DNA from: Promethearchaeota archaeon
Lineage (GTDB): Archaea > Asgardarchaeota > Lokiarchaeia > Sigynarchaeales > SOKP01
Assembly: GCA_030620005.1 (NCBI GenBank)
Contig: JAUXAJ010000298.1
Coordinates: forward strand, 1 to 5,986
Direction: 5' to 3'
DNA: 5,986 bases
Shown here piece by piece: positions 1-4,797 of the stretch. Numbering within the stretch: position 1 is the first letter of the stretch; the number at the start of each line of letters is the position of its first letter. The translations under genes were made by a program, and so were the position numbers. The notes beneath the pieces are model-generated. The model made no database searches. It was not told where the DNA came from and saw nothing but the letters and a program-made list of their open reading frames with translations.

Positions 1-636
1 CTAGCCCTTCCTAATTGTGGGTTAAATGTAATGCCAAAATATGTGAAGGAGTTGACATCTCTCAAAGCGTTGTATTTAAACGACAATATGATTCATTCGC
101 TTCAGAATTCAATCAAATCGCTTCAATCGCTTGAAATATTCAGGTTAGATCGAAATAGTCTTGAAACTTTCCCAATTGCTTTGGAAAACCTCAGTTCTCT
201 TAAAAAATTAGGTTTAAATTCCAATAAATTGGAATACATACCCGGATCAATAGACAAACTTAAGTCTCTCGAAGTTTTGCTCTTGAGGAGAAATAAGTTA
301 GAAGATATCCCTAAAACGATTATATTTTTATCTTTTCTCAAAAGATTAGATTTAAGATTAAATCACTTCTCAAGATTTCCAAAAAGCATTTGTTCACTTA
401 TCGCTCTTGAGGAATTGAATTTAAGCTCAAATGCCTTAGTAAGTCTACCTAATTGTATTGGAAAACTATCATCATTAAAAAAGTTAAATATCAGTTATAA
501 TAAACTAAAAACGCTGCCAAAATCCATTAGTGGACTGAAAAATTTAAAAGAATTTAATCTTAAGGCGAATTATTGGATAAACATCCCGGAATCGCTTAAA
601 GAACTGGAGAAAAACGGGGTTGAAGTTTATCAATAA
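1..636 (+). CDS. Leucine-rich repeat protein, C-terminal part (5' end outside window)
   Basis: This is a leucine-rich repeat (LRR) protein of the 23-residue type, probably a protein-protein interaction module; no enzymatic domain is visible. The frame is open from base 1. The ATG at base 31 is not the real start, because the ten codons before it already match the repeat consensus (LALPNCGLNV, then MP, fitting LxLxxN/CxLxxIP). After that partial unit, eight consecutive repeats follow at exact 23-residue spacing, each of the form LxxLxxLxLxxNxLxxIPxxIxx. The repeat stack ends in a short cap, LEKNGVEVYQ, before TAA. LRR proteins of this kind are frequent in Asgard archaea, sometimes linked to small GTPase domains; whether one lies upstream here cannot be seen. 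There is no signal peptide or membrane segment in the visible part. Family assignment is firm; cellular role is unknown. Confidence 0.93.
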   Translation, partial: LALPNCGLNVMPKYVKELTSLKALYLNDNMIHSLQNSIKSLQSLEIFRLDRNSLETFPIALENLSSLKKLGLNSNKLEYIPGSIDKLKSLEVLLLRRNKLEDIPKTIIFLSFLKRLDLRLNHFSRFPKSICSLIALEELNLSSNALVSLPNCIGKLSSLKKLNISYNKLKTLPKSISGLKNLKEFNLKANYWINIPESLKELEKNGVEVYQ

Positions 637-710
637 TTTTAAGTTTTCTTCCACATCCACACAAGGCGCGCAACCGGAAAAAATTTATTTTCTCTCTCTA
701 TTCTTATTCT
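637..710 (+). terminator. T/pyrimidine-rich tracts after the LRR gene, probable termination zone
   Basis: Right after the stop codon there is a T-rich run (TTTTAAGTTTTCTT, about 637-650). A long pyrimidine tract follows at 684-710, interrupted only by single A residues. Archaeal RNA polymerase terminates at T-rich tracts on the coding strand without needing a hairpin, so this is a reasonable termination zone. The ten-mer CTCTATTCTT inside it (696-705) recurs at 5817-5826 downstream of the last gene, also in a T-rich tract. Functional assignment is inference. Confidence 0.35.
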
Positions 711-927
711 ATGAAATATTTTTAAAATTAGGAGGCGAGGTTTCAAAAAAATTATAAAAAATATTGCTCTAAATTTAATTTTGAAGATAAGTATCGTGTT
801 CCCGTAATAATACTATCCCATGCATCATTCTTCATTCTATCCTTAAAAATATACCATTTATTAAGTCTGTCCGATACTAATTTAAAGGAATCTGAGAGAG
901 ATTTTCAGAACGTAAATTCAATAGATA

Positions 928-941
928 GGTTTTTAATTAAA
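928..941 (+). promoter_or_regulatory. Putative TATA element for the iron-sulfur protein gene
   Basis: GGTTTTTAATTAAA is centred about 26 nt upstream of the ATG at 960. In archaea the TATA box is centred about 26 nt before the transcription start, so the transcript would begin at or next to the start codon (leaderless). No Shine-Dalgarno sequence precedes the ATG, which fits. In DNA this AT-rich such a match is weak evidence alone. Confidence 0.4.
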
Positions 942-959
942 GAACTCAAAATATTATTA

Positions 960-2081
960 ATGTCAGAACAAGATTATTACGAAATAGTACGGCAAAAGTT
1001 AAAGTTAGGAGATCTTTACGCTCCCAAGCACGAGAAAATACGTGAATTGATGAAGATCTTTTGGAACGAGAAAGAAATTAAGGTTCTTTCTTATTTCGAG
1101 GCTGCTGATAAATATATTTCGCTACGAGAATTAAGTAAAAAATCAGGGATTCCAAAAGAGAAATTAAGGGCCATCATAGGGCCAATATATCAAAAAGGGA
1201 CGATATCAATGTGGGGTACAAAATACGGGTTAATTCCATTACTTCCAGGCATTTTTGAAAAGTATTTCATAGCGCGCAATGATACTGAAGAAAACCAAAG
1301 AAAAGCGTCAGAGATTTATCGTTGGCTCATAAAGAATTTCTTGCCAACATTTTTTTTGGAAACAAACCTTAAAATATTTAGACCCAGGCTTCCTATTGAT
1401 GCTAAAGAAAAACTAATTGAAATTAACGAGTCTCTTGACGTAGAATCTCAAATCGTTCCCCACGAACTAATGTCTCAACTGATTGACAAGTACGATATTT
1501 TTTCAGTAATTCCGTGTCAATGTCGTTTAATAGGTGATTATACGGGAGAACCATGTACTGTCGCTTCACCCGATATGGGATGTTTTATAGCTGGAGATGG
1601 TGCTCGAGGAGTAATTGCGGCTGGGGGTCCTGAATTTAATAGAGAAGAAGCGAGAGAATACCTTAGAAGGACGGAAAAAGCGGGTTTAATACATAGTTGC
1701 ATTCCTGATACTAGCATCGAGTCAACTCTATTTGTCTGTAATTGTTGTGGTTGTCATTGTGCTTCATTGATGGCGGCAAAAGAGCATAAATATGTTGGTA
1801 CACTCGTATCTAATTATTTACCTAAAATTAATAACGAGCTCTGCACAAAATGTGAAGTTTGCATGAATAAATGTCAAATGGGTGCTATTTATCACAGGTT
1901 GCCTTATGAAGCAGATAAGTCCGACGAGCGCATGATAATAAGAGAGGAGTATTGTTTGGGATGCGGCGTCTGTGCAACAAATTGTCCTAATAATGCCATC
2001 AAATTGATTAAGGTAAGAGATAATATCTCCAAGGAAAAACACAAGATTGGAACCAAAACATTTTTACAACTCTTAAGTTGA
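960..2081 (+). CDS. 4Fe-4S dicluster ferredoxin-type protein with winged-helix-like N terminus
   Basis: A 373-residue cytosolic iron-sulfur protein, probably in electron transfer; partner and substrate are unknown. Residues about 27-90 look like a winged helix-turn-helix (SLRELSKKSGIPKEKLRAII, then a hairpin ending in KYGLIPLLPGI). The middle has a cysteine-rich module: C186-x-C188-R, C199, C208, C247 and the cluster C260, C262, C263, C265, C267 (CNCCGCHC). Two ferredoxin motifs close the protein: C295xxC298xxC301xxxC305, followed by Q instead of the usual P, and C332xxC335xxC338xxxC342-P. This architecture resembles uncharacterised 4Fe-4S proteins annotated in anaerobic bacteria and archaea. 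The ATG at 960 is preferred because the N-terminal residues fit such proteins as I recall them and no start codon exists in the 76 open codons upstream. There are no signal peptide or membrane segments. The fold of the N terminus suggests a structural or DNA-contacting role, but that is inference. Confidence 0.85.
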   Translation: MSEQDYYEIVRQKLKLGDLYAPKHEKIRELMKIFWNEKEIKVLSYFEAADKYISLRELSKKSGIPKEKLRAIIGPIYQKGTISMWGTKYGLIPLLPGIFEKYFIARNDTEENQRKASEIYRWLIKNFLPTFFLETNLKIFRPRLPIDAKEKLIEINESLDVESQIVPHELMSQLIDKYDIFSVIPCQCRLIGDYTGEPCTVASPDMGCFIAGDGARGVIAAGGPEFNREEAREYLRRTEKAGLIHSCIPDTSIESTLFVCNCCGCHCASLMAAKEHKYVGTLVSNYLPKINNELCTKCEVCMNKCQMGAIYHRLPYEADKSDERMIIREEYCLGCGVCATNCPNNAIKLIKVRDNISKEKHKIGTKTFLQLLS

Positions 2082-2113
2082 ATAAATCTACACCTAGGTA
2101 AGTTAATCGCGAT

Positions 2114-2161
2114 ATTATAAAATTTTTGTTTCATTCTAATTTAAAGGATTATAAAATTTTT
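2114..2161 (+). repeat. Direct repeat ATTATAAAATTTTT (two copies)
   Basis: The 14-mer ATTATAAAATTTTT occurs at 2114-2127 and again at 2148-2161, start to start 34 nt. The second copy is the left-centre part of the large palindrome upstream of the TBP gene. Both copies contain a TATA-like core. Being AT-only, a chance repeat is possible, but the length and proximity make it notable. The first copy may also serve in termination of the iron-sulfur gene, since it is followed by TTTTTGTTTC. Confidence 0.5.
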
Positions 2162-2172
2162 ATAATCCTTTA
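2142..2172. repeat. Perfect 15-bp inverted repeat upstream of the TBP gene
   Basis: The arm TAAAGGATTATAAAA (2142-2156) is the exact reverse complement of TTTTATAATCCTTTA (2158-2172), around a single T at 2157. The half-site TATAATCCTT (2161-2170) is repeated directly at 2185-2194, and its inverse AAGGATTATA is at 2144-2153, giving three copies of one element within about 50 bp. No T-run follows, so it does not look like an intrinsic terminator. Its place between two genes and about 70 bp upstream of the TBP start suggests a protein-binding operator or a cruciform-prone site. It also contains symmetrical TATA-like cores that TBP itself could bind. Confidence 0.75.
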
Positions 2173-2209
2173 TAAAGAATTATATATAATCCTTATATAT
2201 GAAATATTT

Positions 2210-2221
2210 CAAATAAAAATC
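2210..2221 (+). promoter_or_regulatory. Putative TATA element for the TBP gene
   Basis: CAAATAAAAATC is centred about 26 nt upstream of the ATG at 2241, the spacing expected for a leaderless archaeal transcript. A perfect short palindrome, GAAATATTTC (2201-2210), abuts it upstream, where the BRE would lie. The better-looking TATA match at 2228-2237 is too close to the ATG to give a full-length message, so this weaker element is preferred. Assignment rests on position and base composition only. Confidence 0.35.
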
Positions 2222-2227
2222 ATTTTT

Positions 2228-2237
2228 TTTATATAAT
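2228..2237 (+). promoter_or_regulatory. TATA-like site next to the TBP start codon, possible autoregulatory site
   Basis: TTTATATAAT is the closest match to an archaeal TATA box in this gap, yet it ends 3 nt before the ATG. A transcript from it would start about 20 nt inside the gene, and no in-frame ATG, GTG or TTG follows before the core fold begins. It is therefore unlikely to be the productive promoter. TBP binding here could instead interfere with initiation or early elongation, a plausible but unproven feedback site. Confidence 0.25.
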
Positions 2238-2240
2238 ACC

Positions 2241-2876
2241 ATGTCAAAAAAAGAAAAAAATAACATCAAATCCGGTAAAGATTTACCGGAACCAGAATAT
2301 AAAATCGAAAATGTGGTCGGCACGGTTATTGTAGAAATTTTAGAAAAGGTAAATCTTGTTCAAATAGCCAAGAAGTATACCAACACGGAATACAATCCAG
2401 AAAGGTTTCCAGGCTTAATAATGAGAATTAAAGAACCTAAAGCAACATTTCTGATTTTTTCCACGGGAAAAATGGTTATTACTGGACTTAAAAGGGCTGT
2501 CGATGCAAGTCCCGCTGTGGAAAAAGTATTAAAATATATAAAAAAAGTTGGCATCCAAATGTCAAATCCCCAAATCACGATTCAGAATATTGTCGCAAGT
2601 GGAAATTTACACACAAATATAGATTTAAATATGGCTGCGATTGTGATGGAAAATGCCATGTACGAGCCAGAAGTGTTTCCAGGCATGATTTACCGCATGG
2701 CAGACCCTAAATCAGTATTCCTCCTTTTTTCTACGGGAAAAGTAGTTTGCACGGGAGCTAAGAACAAAGAAAGCGTGAGAGAAGCGATTTGGAAGTTAAA
2801 TAGCTTAGTACGGGAATTAGGCATTGCTAAAGAAAGCCTTAATAACACAGAATATGAAGACATTACCTTCACTTAA
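2241..2876 (+). CDS. tbp: TATA-binding protein (TBP), archaeal general transcription initiation factor
   Basis: TBP binds and bends the TATA box and, with TFB, recruits archaeal RNA polymerase. The 211-residue product has a basic N-terminal extension (about residues 1-20) and the two direct repeats of the saddle fold, about 21-107 and 112-195. DNA-contacting residues recognisable by alignment with known TBPs are present in both repeats: N24 and N116 (ENVV, QNIV), the intercalating phenylalanines F56 and F73 (RFPG, LIFSTGK) and F146 and F163 (VFPG, LLFSTGK), and T81 and T171. The second repeat has the characteristic PEVFPGMIYRM. The C-terminal tail (TEYEDITFT) is short and mildly acidic. Archaeal TBPs are usually about 180-200 residues, so the extra length is the N-terminal extension, which is low complexity and lysine-rich. 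There is no Shine-Dalgarno sequence, so a leaderless message is likely. Palindromes lie upstream and inside codons 11-17. Confidence 0.97.
   Translation: MSKKEKNNIKSGKDLPEPEYKIENVVGTVIVEILEKVNLVQIAKKYTNTEYNPERFPGLIMRIKEPKATFLIFSTGKMVITGLKRAVDASPAVEKVLKYIKKVGIQMSNPQITIQNIVASGNLHTNIDLNMAAIVMENAMYEPEVFPGMIYRMADPKSVFLLFSTGKVVCTGAKNKESVREAIWKLNSLVRELGIAKESLNNTEYEDITFT
2271..2290. repeat. Perfect 9-bp inverted repeat inside the start of the TBP gene
   Basis: TCCGGTAAA (2271-2279) and TTTACCGGA (2282-2290) are exact reverse complements separated by GA. The element lies 30 nt after the ATG and covers codons 11-17, in the N-terminal extension rather than the conserved fold. With four G/C pairs per arm in a very AT-rich setting it stands out. 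It could form an mRNA hairpin near the start or be a dimeric protein-binding site. Function is inferred only. Confidence 0.6.
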
Positions 2877-2891
2877 ATTCTTTTCAATTAT

Positions 2892-2938
2892 AAAAACGAT
2901 CCGATTTAATTGACGTTTTTTAAATTTCTTCTTTTTTT
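2892..2938 (+). terminator. Stem-loop and T-rich terminator after TBP
   Basis: AAAAACG (2892-2898) pairs with CGTTTTT (2914-2920) across a 15-nt loop. T-rich sequence follows, including TTTCTTCTTTTTTT up to 2938. T-tracts on the coding strand are the main archaeal termination signal, and this one starts shortly after the TBP stop codon. The weak stem may be incidental. Confidence 0.5.
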
Positions 2939-2967
2939 AATTAATTCGCATTTTTCACTTTAAATTT

Positions 2968-2975
2968 GATATAAT
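2968..2975 (+). promoter_or_regulatory. Putative TATA element for the small membrane protein gene
   Basis: GATATAAT, within AAATTTGATATAATAC, is centred about 24 nt before the ATG at 2996. The spacing suggests transcription starting at or within a few bases of the start codon. It shares the nine-mer ATATAATAC with the site next to the TBP start (2231-2239). Confidence 0.45.
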
Positions 2976-2995
2976 ACTCCTATAGAATCACAGAG

Positions 2996-3229
2996 ATGTC
3001 AAAAAAGTTAACAAGTTTCAAGATTCCCACAAAAAGACAATGGCCAAGTTTTTTAATTAGTATTTCATTCGCATTTACCCTAGCAATTTTCTATGTCAAC
3101 ATATTAATCGTCTCTAATATAATATGGCCGGGGGAACCTTTTCATTCTGCTGAAATTGGTCTTTTAATAGGAATATATGGGTATTATCTGGAATATATGG
3201 AAATTTTCTTTTTAAAGAGAAAACCATAG
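2996..3229 (+). CDS. Small two-helix membrane protein, function unknown
   Basis: I do not recognise this 77-residue protein. It has a lysine-rich N terminus (MSKKLTSFKIPTKRQW), a hydrophobic segment at about residues 17-41 (from PSFLISISFAFTLAIFY), a short polar loop WPGEPFHSAE (44-53), a second hydrophobic segment at about 54-73, and a basic tail KRKP. By the positive-inside rule both ends should be cytosolic, making a membrane hairpin. There are no cysteines, and the only obvious special residues are the acidic ones in the loop and in YYLEYMEI. It looks real: it has coherent topology, a TATA-like element at the right distance upstream, and a normal stop. It lies between TBP and RNase HI with gaps of 119 and 64 nt, so it is probably its own transcription unit, and its neighbours give no clue to its job. 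Confidence 0.7.
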   Translation: MSKKLTSFKIPTKRQWPSFLISISFAFTLAIFYVNILIVSNIIWPGEPFHSAEIGLLIGIYGYYLEYMEIFFLKRKP

Positions 3230-3260
3230 ATATATCTGAATCAATATATATTTTAATTAT

Positions 3261-3275
3261 TATTAAATTAAAAAG
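3261..3275 (+). promoter_or_regulatory. Putative TATA element for the RNase HI gene
   Basis: TATTAAATTAAAAAG is centred about 26 nt upstream of the ATG at 3294, in a gap of only 64 nt. No Shine-Dalgarno sequence is present (the last bases before the start are CTTTTACTTAAC), consistent with a leaderless transcript. The AT-richness of the gap limits confidence. Confidence 0.35.
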
Positions 3276-3293
3276 ACTAATCTTTTACTTAAC

Positions 3294-3734
3294 ATGAGCA
3301 AGAATTCAATTAAAAAAGAAGATATTCTTAAAATTTACACTGATGGTGCTGCACGTGGTAATCCAGGCCCTGCGGCAATTGCGTTTCTGTTTGTTCGTGA
3401 GGATAATATAATCTATGAAGGATGCAATTATATCGGAACTGCTACTAACAATACTGCTGAATATCAAGCAATTATTAGCGCATTAAAGGCAGCTGAGAGG
3501 TATCACAGGGGCCATCTGCAAGTATATTCTGATAGTAATTTAGCAATACAACAAATTAACAAAAAATGGAGAATCAATTATCCGCATTTATCGAAAATGT
3601 GTAGTGAGGTCTATCAACTCTGTGAGAAATACGAAAAGGTTGAGTTTTTTCATGTTGGAAGAAGTAATCCACGTATAATAAAATGTGATAAATCATGTAA
3701 TGTTCGATTAGACGCGGAAGGGTTTAAAAAATAA
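3294..3734 (+). CDS. rnhA: Ribonuclease HI
   Basis: RNase HI cuts the RNA strand of RNA-DNA hybrids, removing primers and R-loops, with two metal ions in the active site. The 146-residue product has the family motifs in order: YTDGAARGNPGPA (D17), NNTAEYQAI (E56), YSDSNLAIQQI (D80) and a late Asp, D132, in KCDKSCN, so the DEDD set appears complete. Length is typical of the short archaeal and bacterial type 1 enzymes. The loop HVGRSNPRIIKCD between H120 and D132 is about two residues longer than in the E. coli-like HVPRxxNxxAD pattern. Two cysteines (C131, C135) flank the catalytic Asp position. I see no N-terminal hybrid-binding domain. The stop is 31 nt before the radical SAM gene, so the two may share a message. 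The symbol is given by family; archaeal naming varies. Confidence 0.93.
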   Translation: MSKNSIKKEDILKIYTDGAARGNPGPAAIAFLFVREDNIIYEGCNYIGTATNNTAEYQAIISALKAAERYHRGHLQVYSDSNLAIQQINKKWRINYPHLSKMCSEVYQLCEKYEKVEFFHVGRSNPRIIKCDKSCNVRLDAEGFKK

Positions 3735-3765
3735 AAAAAAAAAACGTTGACATTATTATCATAGC

Positions 3766-4581
3766 ATGAAGATCAACTTTCGAATCGCTAAGAGCATCGT
3801 GACAAAGAGCAACATTCCTGGGGTAGATTTCGTCATAAATCCATATATTGGTTGTCAGCATGGGTGTATTTATTATTATGCTGAATTCATGATCAGGTTT
3901 ACGAATCATAAAGGGGATAAATGGGGCCAATTTATAGATGTTAAAGTAATTGATCTAGATAAAATTAAACCTCAAAAGTATGACGGAAAGACAATTCTAA
4001 TCAGTTCCGTTACAGATCCTTACATTCCTTTAGAATTAAAGTATCAAAACACTCGAAAAATTTTGGAAGGACTTGTTGGAACCGGCGCAGAAATCACCAT
4101 TCTCACCAAATCGAAATTTGTTGAAAGAGATGTGGATTTATTTAAGAAGTTCGAGAACCTTGAAGTTGGAATCTCGATTAGTACCTTGGACGAGGGATTT
4201 GCAAAAATTATTGAACGCGGGGCATCGAAACCAAGTGAGAGATTAAACGCGATCAAGAAAATGAACGAAAATGATATTAGAACCTATGTTTTCATATCTC
4301 CTTTTTTTCCAGGAATAACTGATTTTCGCAAAATTATTGAAGAAACTGTGGATTTTACGGATCATTACATGTTTGAGAATTTGAACTTTCGCCCGCATAA
4401 TGTTCCCCGCATTATGGAAACAATTAAGACGCATTATCCTGAACTTTTACTGATGTATCACGAATTTAGGAGAGATCACTCAAGGTGGGAGTTAATTGAA
4501 GATGAGATTAGAAATTATTGTGAGAAACGGCACCTTAACTATAACATTGCTTTTCATCACGGAGGCTTCTCTAAAAGTTAA
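3766..4581 (+). CDS. SPL-like radical SAM family protein with altered cluster motif
   Basis: This 271-residue protein belongs to the SplB-like radical SAM group (COG1533), which includes spore photoproduct lyase and many uncharacterised relatives. Supporting motifs are INPYIGCQHGCIY (25-36), the SSVTDPYIPLE block (80-90), the TILTKS strand (111-116), GISIST (135-140), ERGASKPSERL (150-160) and the C-terminal FHHGGF (263-268). The AdoMet-binding [4Fe-4S] cluster normally needs Cx3CxxC. Here C30 and C34 are present but the third position is Y37 (TAT at 3874-3876), one base away from the Cys codon TGT. The rest of the frame is intact. Either the protein no longer does radical chemistry, or another residue such as C252 contributes, or this is a single-base change or sequencing error. 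There is no Shine-Dalgarno sequence; the A-rich run at 3731-3743 sits where a TATA element would be, or the gene is co-transcribed with RNase HI. Confidence 0.88.
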   Translation: MKINFRIAKSIVTKSNIPGVDFVINPYIGCQHGCIYYYAEFMIRFTNHKGDKWGQFIDVKVIDLDKIKPQKYDGKTILISSVTDPYIPLELKYQNTRKILEGLVGTGAEITILTKSKFVERDVDLFKKFENLEVGISISTLDEGFAKIIERGASKPSERLNAIKKMNENDIRTYVFISPFFPGITDFRKIIEETVDFTDHYMFENLNFRPHNVPRIMETIKTHYPELLLMYHEFRRDHSRWELIEDEIRNYCEKRHLNYNIAFHHGGFSKS

Positions 4582-4589
4582 GATTCAAG

Positions 4590-4607
4590 TTATTTTTGCT
4601 TGTTCTT
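4590..4607 (+). terminator. T-rich tract after the radical SAM gene
   Basis: TTATTTTTGCTTGTTCTT begins 8 nt after the stop codon and resembles archaeal T-tract terminators. No stem is needed or obvious. It is a plausible end for the RNase HI and radical SAM transcript, but the call is based on composition alone. Confidence 0.3.
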
Positions 4608-4722
4608 AAGACTTATTACACATAAAAAGAATTTTTAAGTGAAAATAATTTATTAATTTCTGGAATTTGTAAAGTTATTTTGTAAAATGAAGTTGATATT
4701 ATATTTGATTTTTAAAATCTAC

Positions 4723-4754
4723 AATAAGAAAGAAATTTAATCGTAATAAGAAAG
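4723..4754 (+). repeat. Direct repeat AATAAGAAAG, 22-bp period, upstream of the CruF-like gene
   Basis: AATAAGAAAG occurs at 4723-4732 and 4745-4754. The 22-bp start-to-start spacing is close to two helical turns, so both copies face the same side of the DNA. They lie immediately upstream of the TATA-like element, where archaeal activators often bind. This could be a tandem regulator site. AT-rich chance repetition is the alternative. Confidence 0.4.
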
Positions 4755-4766
4755 TTAATAAAAATA
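4755..4766 (+). promoter_or_regulatory. Putative TATA element for the CruF-like gene
   Basis: TTAATAAAAATA follows a purine stretch (AAGAAAG) that could act as BRE. A start site about 25 nt downstream, near 4785, would give a leader of about 12 nt that includes the Shine-Dalgarno sequence at 4785-4792. The mutual fit of the two signals supports both. Confidence 0.45.
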
Positions 4767-4784
4767 ACAGCATTTTCTAATATA

Positions 4785-4792
4785 AAAGGAGA
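4785..4792 (+). promoter_or_regulatory. Shine-Dalgarno ribosome binding site
   Basis: AAAGGAGA ends a few bases before the ATG at 4798 (GGAG to ATG gap 6 nt) and is complementary to the 3' end of 16S rRNA. It fixes the start of the following gene. It is the only good Shine-Dalgarno sequence at a start codon in this window; the other visible starts look leaderless. Confidence 0.75.
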
Positions 4793-4797
4793 TTTAA

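Larger units (their letters stand above)
637..959. other. Intergenic stretch of 323 bases without a convincing gene
   Basis: I find no gene that can be supported here. The region holds the pyrimidine-rich tract described separately, a short GC-rich patch at about 664-677, and a Shine-Dalgarno-like AGGAGGCGAGG at 730-740 that has no start codon at a useful distance. The + frame shared with the following gene has no stop from 732 to 959, but it contains no ATG, GTG or TTG. On the - strand a frame is open from 904 down to 752 and includes a 27-codon ATG-initiated peptide (835 to 752). Neither resembles a family I know. It could be decayed coding sequence or chance. Confidence 0.5.

Noticed and set aside
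711..731. ATG at 711 in the frame of the iron-sulfur gene, as an earlier start
   Set aside because: TAA at 723 and TAG at 729 interrupt it in frame, and the N terminus beginning at 960 already fits the family.
752..835. 27-codon ATG-initiated frame on the - strand (MKNDAWDSIITG...)
   Set aside because: Protein-like composition, but too short, no recognised family, no clear promoter or Shine-Dalgarno sequence; kept only as part of a finding.
2142..2172. Palindrome as an intrinsic hairpin terminator of the iron-sulfur gene
   Set aside because: No T-run follows the right arm and archaeal termination does not normally rely on such hairpins; a regulatory site fits better.
4687..4740. 17-codon hydrophobic peptide MKLILYLIFKIYNKKEI
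   Set aside because: Short frame made of AT-rich codons in a promoter region, no ribosome binding site; likely chance.
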